A stretch of DNA of 64,000 nt. Origin: Darksidea phi (Eukaryota > Ascomycota > Dothideomycetes > Pleosporales > Lentitheciaceae). A program made the position numbers and the translations under genes. Below, piece by piece: positions 11,556 through 22,682 of this stretch; within the stretch, counting starts at the first letter, position 1, and each line of letters opens with the position of its first letter. Under the pieces are notes generated by a model. That model was not told where the DNA came from, ran no database searches, and worked only from the letters and a program-made list of their open reading frames with translations. The DNA is taken from the NCBI GenBank assembly GCA_030770425.1, contig JASJFT010000210.1, positions 1-64,000 of the forward strand. Direction: 5' to 3'.

Positions 11556-14067
11556 TCAACTTGGAGGGTTACACACCCACTGTTGCAGTCCATTCGGACT
11601 CGTTTGCTCGCCCCACTCCGTACCTCGCACCGCAGCAGCATTATCAACAGGTACGAAGATAGCACCATGATCATTGGACTGCATGCCGACTAAAAAATTA
11701 TCAAAGTCTTCCGCCGCACCCGCGCCCGCCCCTGCATTCATACTACCCAACAAGCTCTCAAAGTCGACATTCAGATTATCCATTGGGGTCGTCAGCCCGG
11801 TCATGGCGATCTGGTTCTGCAGCTCGTGGGTCGGTGTGGCCGTAGAGACTTGGTGCGAGGACTGGAGGGCGAGAGGTTGCATGGTGGGATGCTGCTGTGG
11901 CGGAGCAATGGCTTTTTTGGGTATGCCTTTCATGATGTAGAAGGCTTCTAGGTTTTCCTTAACGGTCCAGAGAAGGTCTGAGCAGCGCTCGCGGACGCCG
12001 ACGCCGTAACAGTGGCCGAAGATGTGGTCGATTATCGTCATCATTCTGTCTTTACGTTCTAGATCGGGAGTTCGGTACAGCTCTGTTAACAGTAATAAAA
12101 CGGCGTGGTATTGTTGGTAGGTAGTGCTGTACCATGCCCATGAGGAAAGTGAGGGCAGCGTGTCTAGCGTAGCGCCTATCTCTAGCGTCGTGAGGGCGGC
12201 GGTGAGGAGTACATCGCGAAGCCGGTTCTCAGAGTCGGAGCGTGGATGTGGGTTGGCTTGGGGGAGGTGGCGGTAGAGGAGCATGGAGTCGCAGCGGGAC
12301 ATGAGAAGGGTTGCTACGAGACCGGCGTAGCGTTGAATGGGGATTGAAGCATCGAGAAAACGTAGATATTTGGCGTGGATCTGGCGTTTCTTAGCTTCTA
12401 CTGTTGCGCGCAGATCATGCAGCGTGATCGCCTTTCGATCCATTTCTATTCTGCCTCTGAATATTAGACGGTGGACATCGTTACATTCGTAGCGGATAAG
12501 GGACAATGTGGTGTCTGTCCAACCTTGCTCAGCGCTGGGTTGGTGTTGCCATTTTGGCGTTCCAAATTCGAAAACGTCGTCGTCGACGTTTAGTGGCAAG
12601 GGGATATCAAAGTCGTCAGAGCGAATAGAGGGATGCGGTCCTTGCGCTTCGGCAGTCTTAAAGTCCAGGAAGCAGATTTGGTACCAGAGCAGGGAGCGAA
12701 CGTGGCGCTGGAGAGGGGTGAGGCTATTAGCAGAGGAGTGGGAGAGACGATGGATGCCTATGCATTGAGCAAGGCGGACGAGGGCGCCTACGACGACGGA
12801 TGTTGCACGAGAGATTTGCGCTCTGCAGAGAGGAATCTAGTTGTATTAGCATGTCTTGGTCAGCTGCAGGTAATGGACATCATACCAGATAAATCGTTAG
12901 CGCTTGAAGAGTCCGGATATTGGATGTCTTCGCCCAATTAGCTCGGAGAAGAGCTCGTTCGGTCGCTTTTTGCAACCTCAAGAACAAGTCTTCTTTCGTA
13001 ATGCCAAATTGCGACTTAGCTTGAAGTGGCGATACTGATGCAGCTGCGGCCATGCATACGGCCAAGACAAGAGCTGTGCAGGAATTCTGATTCGGATTGC
13101 CAATGTCGATATTTATCCAAAATCGATCAAACAACCGTTTGAAAGATGGTATGTGCAGCACGTGAGCAAGCGGACTCACGGCTTCTACATACCTCTGGAA
13201 GAGAGCCTCTGCCTCAATCCTAGTTGGTAACTGAGGGGCTTCTATATCGGTACTCTGGGAAGTAGAGGTGGAGCCACCCAAAAGGAGGTTGAGTGAAGGG
13301 GATAGAGACGGCATATGCTCTGCCGACAAAAGTGCAGAAGACTGTGGCGCTCTCTGACCTGCAACCGACGATGTACTTGAAGGTGGATGCTCCAAGAGAA
13401 GCTTGCCAAGCTGTACCAATATCAGTATTTGCAGTGCAGGGTTCGATTTCGATTCGTATTCGAGATATGGTGTGCGTGGAAAGGGCCACAATACCTCTTC
13501 CGCATACTGCGGTCGAAAGAACCCAGTAATATTCTCACATATAATCATCCGCCCGATCCTAATCGTCAAATCGGCCACAATCTCATCCTCGTCATCATTT
13601 TCATCTTCATACACATCATCGGGCGTCTCTTCAGGTTCCGCCGGCAACTTCTCCCACGCATCCCCATGATGATCGACCTGTACATCCTGCTGATACGCTT
13701 CCCACTCATAATCTCGTGGGGGTGTCCCGGGAGTTGTCGTACTCGTGTTTCCATTCCCGCTACCGAAATTCGATTCATTTTTCTCAGCAGCAGACTGCAC
13801 ACTCGAACTTTGTTCCGTGCGCAGAGGGATAGGTTGCGTCCAGTCTGCACTCGATCTCGACGCATGCTCCCTCTCCCGCTGCTTCTTGCGCGCCGCGCTC
13901 TCCGGCACCGTGATGAAAACGCATTCTCTCCCAAATGCCGTACAATTCTGACAAGGATGTGTTTTAGAGCATCGGCTCTTACGCGTGCGACACTCAACGC
14001 ATGAATTGATCGGCCGTGGATTCCTTCGGCGAACTACTCGCGATTGCGGAAGTACTGGCTCGGGCAT
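11556..14067 (-). CDS. Zn(II)2Cys6 fungal transcription factor
   Basis: Model: complement of 11556..12836 and 12886..14067, 820 aa. The binuclear zinc cluster has Cys at 23, 26, 33, 39, 42 and 49 (spacing 2-6-5-2-6), the exact GAL4-type pattern, preceded by an Arg-rich stretch. A low-complexity acidic linker follows. The middle region (ALFQRYVEAVSPLAHVLHIP onward) is the fungal-specific transcription factor domain found in xylanase-regulator-type factors. The C-terminal tail is Ala/Gly/Gln-rich, probably activating. The single 49-nt intron (donor GTATGA, branch GCTAAT, acceptor ACTAG) joins TIYL to IPLCRAQ inside the regulatory domain. The start ATG at 14067 is chosen because it sits shortly before the zinc cluster; the frame is open further upstream to 14337 without an ATG. 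The target genes cannot be predicted. Confidence 0.88.
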
Positions 14068-14742
14068 GTTCTTGGATTCATTCTTGCAGTGCCATGTTGA
14101 GATTGTTGTTGGGGAGTCAGATAGTTCGGATGGTGGTGGGGAAGGAGTGAGGCTCTCGGAGGTCGGTCCGGCGAGATCAATTGATCTTAGGCGCGGATGG
14201 TACCCCACGTGACTAGCGATCCTCCAGGTGCAAGGTTCAGCGGTTGAGGTCTGCGCGATGCTGGAGAGGTACCAGCCTTGCCGCTTTAGCCCCGCTTCTA
14301 GAACGAGGAAGTTAATTCTGCATCGCCGATCAGACAAAATGGAAACGGTAACCGTCCGATTTCTCTTTACGTTATCATTGGAGTACGAGTGTATCCATGA
14401 GTCTAAGCCATGGAAGAATTTGTATAGTCTTGCTATTACAGTCGGTGAGCTTTGCAGATGTCAACCTGAACACACGCGAGGGAATGCTTTTGGCGTGGAA
14501 GGTGGGACGGTTGTAATTACGTGCATCGACTAGAACGGTCCCTGAGCGAATTTACTGCACATCTTCGAATTGCAATGTTACGTTTAATATCCTCTGGTAA
14601 CTGGTGGGGTGTAGCACCGCCAATGAACGCCTCAACGCCCAACAGCCCAGTAGGTTATGCATCATCCAGCCCAAACTCCTAACCCACTAACCTGCAGAAC
14701 GACAGCCGCCAATACATAGGTTCGCAAGTACTCGCCGCCTTC
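14068..14742. other. Intergenic region upstream of the Zn2Cys6 gene
   Basis: About 675 bases between the start of the zinc-cluster factor and the vps45 stop. It contains an in-frame upstream extension of the former (to 14337) that lacks a start codon. Nothing else seen. Confidence 0.45.
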
Positions 14743-16736
14743 CTACCGTCCCACCTCTCTCCTGAGCCGACCAGCAGCCGTGGTCGCGGCAGGTTCAGGC
14801 CAGGACTCTACTGCATTTTCTATCTCTTCTAAAAAGCTAGAGCTGTTGTGCACCGATGTACCTGCAAGAACGACCCGCACACCTGGTGAACTGGCATTGA
14901 CTTGCGCGACCATCTTAGCCTCCTCGTAAGTAGTACCGCCGACCATGAAGATGATGATATCTTGAGGCTTATCCTTGGTTGAGCCACCGCCCTCGACAAA
15001 GGGATACAACTGCAGGCTGAGCCTTCCCTTGATCAGATCTTGCAACGTTGTCTCCAAGCGGGGAGAATGTTGAGTGTAGACGTTCTCTACACCCTTCAAT
15101 CCCTTGATCCGATCGCGAGCACCGCCAAAGAAAGACCCAGGTTGGAACAGATCGGGCATGCCACTCGCGACGTTTGACGCTTGCAGAGAGTTGTGATAGG
15201 CTAAAAGTTTGTTGATGAGATTGATCCGGTTGCGCGAGACGCCGCCCGTCACACCAAGGAGCTCTAAGAGCATAGGAGTAGAATTGGAGGAGTGTTTTGA
15301 ATACCGTAGCGCATATATAGCCGTTAGTCTCAACTTGTTGTCCGCTGGTATCTTTGGGTCCTGGATGATGCGTTGCAGTGATTTGACATCATTGGAGTGG
15401 TTATCTGTGCATGCTAGACTTTGTTCTAGCTCACTGCAATCGAGTAGATGATCCTCTCCCACTCTTCGACTTAGTTCACCGACCAGAGTCACATGCTTTG
15501 TGACGTTACCAGAGAGTTTGCGGAACTCTGGGAAGTCTTCGATAAATCGCTTCATGTCTGCAATCGAATCAAGCTTCTGAGAGCCTTGCTGTTTTGAAGC
15601 GAACTGTTCGACGTACTCCTTCGCGTTTTGACCGAGGTCACCGAAATTCAGGTACATGTTCTTCTTGAAGAATGGGTCCTGGTCGGGCGAAAGGGTTATT
15701 TCCTGTAGCAAAGTTAAAGCAGATGCACAGGAATGTAAGGAGGTCTCATCCTACCTTCATCTCAGGTCTTATCTCCGGCACATTGCGCAAGTCGACCCTC
15801 CCGTTTTTGATCCCGAGCAACTCATGTACCATGGCTTGATATGTCCACTGTGTGAGTAGTGGAGTGACTGGGTCGTCTCTTCGATCTACAATGAGGAGTA
15901 TGGGCGGTGTATCCGTTTTCCGGAAGTCAAAGAGCTGGTCTTCTTGTGTCATGCTGTATCGCACTTCTGTAGCCAATTTCCTAGCAAGAAGACTATTTTT
16001 TTGGTACCGAATCAGCGGCTTCTTCTTGAGTGCCAGTAGCAGTGCTATAGCACCCTCGGTCGACCTCTGCAAGGCGTCCTGATTCCATGAGTCCGGACTC
16101 GTGCTCCATATCCTATGCCGTGGAAAGCCGAGGTCTAAAGACATGAGGTCGGGGTTGATGACGAGAAAGTCGGCAAAGTATTCCTGTACCGCACGCACAA
16201 CCTCGTGGTCATCCGCTTCCGCGAGTCGCTCGAGGGAGGATTTTTTAACGATATTGCTAAAGTCTAGGGCAAGTCAGTAGAGCTGCTCTAGTTTGAATTC
16301 CGCCGGTATGGCTCACAAACGTGGTACTCCCCGTACTTGGGGTCCCGTAACTCCTCAATTAAGTTTTGTATTGACTCGGGCGACGGCCTCACAAAACATA
16401 GGCACCGAAGATGGCGCATTTTCTCTCGTTTTTGATTCTCCAACCGGCTGTATTCGGGTGTTAGAGAGCCCATGGCGGCACGGAATGAGGGTGGCGTACT
16501 CGGTGAGGTATACCTCATGGTTGAGCAGGGCGGACTGTGTCGTGGCCGTGGAGATGATGGTGACCTAGCGCCTGTCAGGCTTTTCCTACGTACAGTCTCG
16601 ACGGAGCAGACAAACCTACAGTCTCGTTGTCTAGTAGGAGAATCTTCATCTTCGCGGCGGAGGTGCCTGTCGCCGCGCTGTCTCCGGCCGACACCATTTT
16701 GGTGATGTAGCCGGAGACGGCCTGCACGATGTCCAT
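14743..16736 (-). CDS. vps45: Vps45, Sec1/Munc18-family vesicle fusion regulator
   Basis: Model: complement of 14743..15702, 15755..16263, 16317..16447, 16500..16564 and 16620..16736, 593 aa, close to yeast Vps45. SM proteins clasp SNARE bundles; Vps45 acts with Tlg2/Pep12-type syntaxins in Golgi-to-endosome traffic. Recognisable SM stretches in order: MKILLLDNET near the start, the EVYLTDRLENQKREKMRHL region, RDPKYGEYHVYFSN, the domain-3 motif LIVDRRDDPVTPLLTQWTYQAMVHELL, and the C-terminal DIIIFMVGGTTYEEA. All four introns (51-55 nt) have CTGAC or CTAAC branch points, and each is needed to keep the conserved blocks in frame. The gene is divergent from the epimerase-like gene, 527 bases away. 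Confidence 0.95.
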
Positions 16737-17263
16737 GGCGACACAGAAGAATCCAGTGGTTTGTATGGCGTTGTTATGCTAGGGTTATCCGAGACTCTTG
16801 ACTGTCGACAGCTCCATGTCGAGTCTGTTTGACGTAGCTCATGTGTGGCTTGAGCTTTCTTCGTGGCCCGCGCTTATGTAATCGATGCTTGCGAACGGCT
16901 ACCTATTATCAATTCTCTCCTCGACAGCTTTCAAACATCGCCAACGTAAGCTGCCAATTACAATGATACTTAATGAGCGACTCGTGCCATGGGTTTCCGG
17001 AGATTTCTCGGAGAGTCTTCTTCGCTCGCAACATTCTCCTTTCTACACACTCCGCACTCCGCATTCCTCGCATTTACTGAGAACCCGCTGAATAATCTGG
17101 ACCCTGAGTTCACTGTGACGGCAGCCACCTACGCACTACCGTTGCGTATATAACGGCCCTCAACATCCTCTCACAACCTAGCTACCAACAAGTCATCTCC
17201 TACACTATTCAAAAGACTCCACACACTTGATTACATCGGACGAGCCGTAACCACGCCGTCACT
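16737..17263. other. Divergent intergenic region, vps45 / epimerase-like gene
   Basis: 527 bases with both 5' regions; a TATA-like box for the plus-strand gene is listed separately. No further gene. Confidence 0.5.
17147..17153 (+). promoter_or_regulatory. Candidate TATA box of the epimerase-like gene
   Basis: TATATAA about 110 bases before the ATG at 17264, followed by a C/T-rich stretch ending in tacacta-like sequence, as in many fungal core promoters. Position fits; not proven. Confidence 0.45.
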
Positions 17264-18456
17264 ATGACGAAGCTCTTTTTGTAGGTCAAGTCCCGCTTCT
17301 GCATCAACCATGAATCTAGTCGCCATGATTTACAGAGAAATCTCCCTTGGATCCGCCAGCTCCTCTTGCGCTTCAAGTCTTCACCAACCACATTTAATGG
17401 AAATTAACAGGCTCTAGCACAGGAGCCACTGGCTACATTGGCGGCGACGCTCTCCACGCCATTGCAGCCGCCTACCCTGATCTCGAAATCACCGCACTCG
17501 CCCGCAATAGCGACAAGGGTGCCAAAATTGCTTCCAAACACCCCAAGATCAAACTCGTCTACGGGGATCTAGACAGTGCCGACCTCCTCACCACCGAGGC
17601 CACCAAAGCAGACATAGTAGTCCACACCGCGCACGCCGACCACGTCGGTGCTGCAAACGCCATCGTAGCAGGTCTAGCCAAAAAGGCTACGCCCGCATAC
17701 TTCATCCACACTACAGGTACCGGCGTCTTTGCCTATCCAGACTTTGCGCGCAAGACGTTTGGTGAGTATGCAGACAAGACTTACGACGATTGGGAGGGGA
17801 TCACCGAGGTAATCTCGATGCCCGAATCGTACCTTCACCAAGATGTCAACAACATCGTCCTAGCCGCTGCGGCAAAGAATCCAGGGAAGATCTTTACGGC
17901 CATCGTCTGCCCGCCCACTATATACGGCCCTGGGCGAGGCCCAGACAATCAGAGAAGTGTCCAAGGGCCTGACATGGTCAAAGCAACCCTCAAGCGTGGC
18001 AAAGGTTTCCAAGTCGGCGAAGGCAAGAATATCTGGACAGAAATCCACGTCCAAGATCTCAGCGAAGTCTTCCTCGCGCTGGTCACGTCAGCGCTGCAGG
18101 GCGACGGTGGGAAAGCCACCTGGAACGACAAAGGTTACTATTTTACCGATAACGGAGAGTTCATGTGGGGGGAAGTGGCGCAAAGGATTGCAAAAATTGC
18201 GGCAGATAAGAAGCTTATCGAGACTGCCGAGCTTGACAAGGTGGACGCGAAGGAGGCCGATGAGTTGAGGGATCATGGGTCCTACCTCTGGGGCTCGAAC
18301 GCGAGGTGCAAGTCGATTAGAGCCAACAAGCTGTTCGGCTGGACACCGAAGCAGAAGCAGAGTTTCTTCGATACTCTACCGGACCTTGTGGAAGAGGAAG
18401 CCAAAGCTCTGGGATTCGTGAAGGGTCATGCAGAGAAGGCTGCCGGAGATGCATGA
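17264..18456 (+). CDS. NAD(P)-dependent epimerase/dehydratase-like protein (extended/atypical SDR)
   Basis: Model: join 17264..17280 and 17418..18456, 351 aa. The first exon is only 17 nt (MTKLF plus two bases); splicing across a 137-nt intron to an acceptor GCTCTAG gives MTKLFFTGATGYIGG, the classic GxxGxxG nucleotide-binding start of extended SDRs. The usual downstream blocks are present: YGDLD after beta strand 3, VVHTAHADHV, an HTTGTG strand, and CPPTIYGPGRG which shapes the substrate pocket. The C-terminus is helical and charged. The canonical YxxxK is not obvious; a Tyr-Leu-His-Gln-Asp segment occupies its place, so the protein may be an atypical member. A nearer acceptor (AACAG, 17410) leads to a stop. 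Substrate unknown. Confidence 0.85.
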
Positions 18457-18657
18457 TTGAGTTTACTTCTATACTCAGGTACAAGCATGGTTTTCAATGA
18501 GGGTATATTGCTCTAGAATGAAAATCTTCTGTAGCTTTCAACAATTCTAAGGAGTTTTCGTTGATGTCAGACTGACTGCATGTGCAGTGGTTTACTTTAT
18601 ACGCATGTGTCTGCAATCTACACTAACACGATCAATCCATGTCCACAAAGTTTACAT

Positions 18658-20289
18658 CTATAGAGCGACACCACTCTTCCACCATCGGTTACCAGAGTAC
18701 CAACGAAGCCCATTATCACCCCAACACCACCACCCATCGCCTTCAGTTCCTAACCCGATGCCACGGAACAGTGACACAGGAACCGGTTCAAACAACCACA
18801 CACCCCCTTTAGCAAAGTCGTCGCAGAGCAGATTGGCCGTGTGATAGAACCAAAAGTGGACGTAAGAAAAAGCGAAGCTGCGCTTTAGCCAGCGAGGTAT
18901 ATGATTTTGTATGCCGGTTTTGTGGAGTGTTGAGATGATGGCGGATTCGACAAAAAGTGCGACAGATTGTAGGAGAAAGAAACGTAGAGGGCCGAGTACA
19001 GGGCGTGTGTTGCCGTGACATGTGTGGCTTCCGCATGCGTGGAGGATGCCTGAGAGGCCGAAGGCGACGACTAGCTGTAGTAGTTTTGCCCCCGGCGTTT
19101 TGGGGTTCATGCGCGTAATCTCGATAATTTTACGGCTCGGGGCTTCGAAAGCGAAGCGAAATGTTTGATGCCACCATGATGACCACCATCCTGCTAGGCC
19201 CTTGTCTAAAACATGCGTGTAGGAGCCCCATGTATCGGGGTGGATCCAAGGTTCTGCTCGAGCACCGAGAAGAGTGGGGCCTAGGAGGCCGGAGAAGAAC
19301 AAGGGCCCGAGGGAGAAGATTGTTTGGAGTGCGTACTTTATGGAGAACTGGCTGACTATAAGTCTATATATTCTCAGCATGATGGGATTCTCCGTGATGA
19401 TGGATGGTAGATAGGGCGCCGGCTTCCGATCAACAAGACCCCAGAAGTAGGGGTCATGAACTACGATTGTTTTGAGTAAATCGAGCATCATATAACCGGT
19501 GATGAGTGCTTTCAGATTGGCAATGAGGAGGGCGCGCCGGGTGGGGTATATGGTCGTCTGGGAGGGGTGCGTGCGGAAAGTATGTTTCGGCGGATTCGGA
19601 GAGTTGCGGTACAGCTGCTCTTGGATGTGTTTTGGAGGGGGTGGTGTAGCTATCGTGCGCCAGTTCCAGCCTGCCCCGCGAAAGTTGCCGAAGACGTCCA
19701 GCACCCAGTCGAGGCGCTCGATGAAGGGTGTAGAAGGGAAGGCCTGCCAGGCGAATTCTCCGTGTCGCTTGCTGGGTCCGAGACGATCTCCTGCCATGAC
19801 GCTTCCATCCGCATTGCCATCTTGAGGTATCGCAGCGCTCCTCTTATTATCTTCGTTTCTGTTGATAGGTCCACGATGTTCTACCTTCTCTTTCATCCCA
19901 CCGGTCCCAAAAAACCCTTCAGTCCTCTCAATCCGCTGGAAATCAGTCTGTGCATCATTACACACTACAATCGCCAAGGTCCAAATAACGCTCCATGCTG
20001 AAAGCAACCCTACCCCCAGTGCAGACGCCATATTTTTGGCCCTCACATTGCGGACGCTATAGACCGCGTGCGCCGCATTGAATGCAAACACTGCGTACCG
20101 CGCTTTCTTCAACCGAGGCCGATGCTGGTGCGGAATAAAAAGATAGATTATGACTACTAAAACACCCAAACTGGCCCAAGGAAACACCAGAGGCTGAAAT
20201 TTGCCTGATGCGATGCTTTTTTCATATTGAGCGTAGTAGTAACGGACGAAGTCTTGATGCGTGTGCGGCCAAGTGTTTGAGGGTATCAT
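18658..20289 (-). CDS. Wax-synthase-domain membrane O-acyltransferase-like protein
   Basis: Intronless, 543 aa, from ATG 20289 (the open frame extends nine codons upstream without ATG). Several hydrophobic segments run through the protein: near residues 30-50 and 80-105, then a cluster in the C-terminal half. The C-terminal half carries WWHQTFRF and GLSGILHACG. The latter resembles the active-site His segment of wax synthase/MBOAT-like enzymes, which move an acyl group from CoA to an alcohol in the ER membrane. The same domain occurs in fungal tailoring acyltransferases such as Tri7-type proteins, but the neighbours here are housekeeping genes, so no cluster role is suggested. The N-terminal third, with a polar loop around residues 130-180, is poorly conserved in this family. 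The gene converges on the epimerase-like gene (201 bases between stops) and is divergent from drg1. Confidence 0.75.
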   Translation of the reverse strand: MIPSNTWPHTHQDFVRYYYAQYEKSIASGKFQPLVFPWASLGVLVVIIYLFIPHQHRPRLKKARYAVFAFNAAHAVYSVRNVRAKNMASALGVGLLSAWSVIWTLAIVVCNDAQTDFQRIERTEGFFGTGGMKEKVEHRGPINRNEDNKRSAAIPQDGNADGSVMAGDRLGPSKRHGEFAWQAFPSTPFIERLDWVLDVFGNFRGAGWNWRTIATPPPPKHIQEQLYRNSPNPPKHTFRTHPSQTTIYPTRRALLIANLKALITGYMMLDLLKTIVVHDPYFWGLVDRKPAPYLPSIITENPIMLRIYRLIVSQFSIKYALQTIFSLGPLFFSGLLGPTLLGARAEPWIHPDTWGSYTHVLDKGLAGWWSSWWHQTFRFAFEAPSRKIIEITRMNPKTPGAKLLQLVVAFGLSGILHACGSHTCHGNTRPVLGPLRFFLLQSVALFVESAIISTLHKTGIQNHIPRWLKRSFAFSYVHFWFYHTANLLCDDFAKGGVWLFEPVPVSLFRGIGLGTEGDGWWCWGDNGLRWYSGNRWWKSGVAL

Positions 20290-20606
20290 CGTCGTAGGGG
20301 GAAGAGTTGAGAGCAAAGACGGAATGACAGAGGTGGGCAGTTGGGCTTGGCCATTGCAAACTTATACTTGATAGCTGAGGGCCGGACCTTGCGGCGTGGC
20401 GAACGGGCCTCAAGTGGTGCATGACGCAGTTCATCTTGCAGCTCGCTTGAAGCGAGCGCTAACCTTGATTTGGGAGGGCGCTCGACTTCAACACCAAACC
20501 TCTTTCATCGTGGTATCCTCAACCAAACGTGCGCGGTGTATCTCGCTGGCCTCAATACCTATATCGCCCTTTATATTAGCTGCTTTAGCAAAGCAAAGCC
20601 GTCACA

Positions 20607-22064
20607 ATGGTGAATATCACGGAGAAGATCAAGGAGTACGGAAACCATAAAACTCTGATGGTGCCGGAGGTCTAACACCCCGCAGGATCGAGGAGGAGAT
20701 GCGAAGAACGCAGAGTAAGTTCTTCTAGCTCGGTACCTCTAGTGAGCACTTTCTGAAAAATAACAGAGAACAAGGCAACTGGTACGGCAGCCCATATTAC
20801 GGTTTCGGTCCTCTACGTGTACTCGTGGATCCGCCACCACCATCACGTGCGCTAACGCTTCGCGCCAGAATACCATCTTGGTCTTCTGAAAGGGTAAAAG
20901 GTATTCTCGAAGGTTTCATGTAACTGGCCCTAATATACGACCAGAAAACTCGCCCGCCTGCGCGCCCAACTCCTCGAGCCAGCTCCAGGTGCTGGCTCTG
21001 GTGGAGGCTCCGGGTTCGATGTGTCCAAAAGCGGAGACGCCCGCATCGCCCTCGTCGGCTTCCCATCAGTCGGGAAATCTACGTTTCTCTCCAAAATCAC
21101 CAAGACAAAATCCGAGGTCGCAGCGTATGCTTTCACCACCCTAACAGCGATTCCTGGCGTGCTCGAGTATGGCGGGGCAGAGATTCAAATCCTCGATTTG
21201 CCAGGTATCATTGAAGGAGCCGCTGAAGGGAAAGGAAGAGGAAGGCAGGTTATTTCGGCGGCGAAGACTAGTGATTTGATTCTCATGGTACTGGATGCGA
21301 CGAAGAAGGCGGAGCAGAGGAGGTTGCTCGAGCAGGAATTGGAGGCTGTTGGGATTCGATTGAATAGGGAGCCACCGTGAGTATCTCGCCCGCAATCCAC
21401 CTCCCGTGTTAACGTGGCAAGTGGGATGCGGGCGAGAAGGACCTATTCTTCATCACTTATAGACACTATTCGCTAACACGGCCCAAGGAACATTTACCTT
21501 AAGCCGAAAAAGGCCGGCGGGATGAAAATCACCTTCCAAGCCCCGCCCAAATACCTCGACGAAAAAATGCTCTACAATATCCTCCGCGACTACAAAATCC
21601 TGAACTGCGACGTCCTTGTCCGCGACGAGAACGCCACTGTCGACGACTTCATCGACACCATCATGGCTCCTAATCGCAAATACATAAAATGCCTCTATGT
21701 CTACAACAAAATCGACAGCATCTCCCTCACTCATTTGGACACTCTCGCTCGTGAGCCGTTCACGTGTGTCATGAGCTGCGAGCTGGATCTCGGCATCCAG
21801 GATGTTGTAGAGCGTTGTTGGGAGGAGTTAAGGCTGATAAGAGTGTATACGAAGAGGAAGGGAATCGACCCGGATTTCAACGAGGCGTTGATTGTGAGAA
21901 GTGGAAGTACTATTGAGGATGTTTGTGATCAGGTGCATAGGACGTTGAAGGAGACATTCAAGTATGCGCTTGTGTGGGGCGCAAGCGCGAGACATGTGCC
22001 ACAGAGGGTGGGGTTGGGACATGTAGTTGCGGATGAAGATGTGGTTAGTATTGTAGCGAAGTAG
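20607..22064 (+). CDS. drg1: DRG1/Rbg1 developmentally regulated GTP-binding protein
   Basis: Model: join 20607..20635, 20686..20714, 20767..20781, 20869..20893, 20945..21376 and 21488..22064, 368 aa, the normal length for DRG1. It is an Obg-related GTPase that binds a DFRP-type partner (Tma46 in yeast) and associates with translating ribosomes. Visible are the N-terminal helix [35 protein letters not shown]-loop GFPSVGKS, switch [18 protein letters not shown], the YNKID specificity motif, and a C-terminal TGS domain ending in [10 protein letters not shown]. The 5' part is cut into four tiny exons (29, 29, 15 and 25 nt), all confirmed by near-invariant protein sequence. Very firm identification. 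Confidence 0.96.
20767..20893 (+). other. drg1: Two microexons (15 and 25 nt) of drg1
   Basis: 20767..20781 (15 nt) and 20869..20893 (25 nt), separated by an 87-nt intron, encode the invariant [13 protein letters not shown] segment. No other splice choice preserves it. Confidence 0.9.
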
Positions 22065-22682
22065 GAGAAATGCTGGGGAGGTCATAGTTTGGCAGAGTTT
22101 GAGACGGGCTCAGTGGAAAGGCAGTGCATGATTTCGTCCGGTATGCTTATCATGGATTCATGTAGCAACCCATCTAGCATGGACCCATAAGAGGAACTAG
22201 ATGATTTAGATACACATTTTGACATAGTGAGAGTCTGATTGTGTTCCTGTACAAGCTGTGTGGGGGAAATCTGGTGCAGATAAGTTGAAGATGGGCATCT
22301 CTCTGCGCCGTCCTTCTCGCAGTCTTGAGTACATACGAGTGTCGCAGCGCGTAGTTGTGAGACAAGTTTGTTCATATATACAGCGACTGTCGAGAGGACT
22401 TGAACCAGGTTGAAGCTCCCTCGTATATTATGATTATTATTATTATTGCAAAACACGCGAATGCGCAATAGACCCGCTGAACCGCAGGGACAAAAATCAC
22501 GAACTCAACTACGTCTTCGGGACGCGATTTTTCTTCCCAAACTCCGCTGCAAGTGATTGCGTCGAAGGGTATGTACACCACCGTCTAGATCAATCCAACC
22601 ATTTATTAAGCCTTACCTTATCCTTTTCCCTTCAAATCAACATCTTAATCGCATTTACGGCGTTCCTCATTCATCGTCCTGT
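22065..22682. other. Convergent 3' intergenic region, drg1 / erg3-like
   Basis: 618 bases between two stops. A short (ATT)n-like run lies at about 22430-22447. No gene seen. Confidence 0.5.

Noticed and set aside
18658..20289. Wax-synthase-like gene as part of a metabolite cluster
   Set aside because: Neighbours are drg1, vps45, erg3 and an epimerase-like gene; no core synthase nearby.
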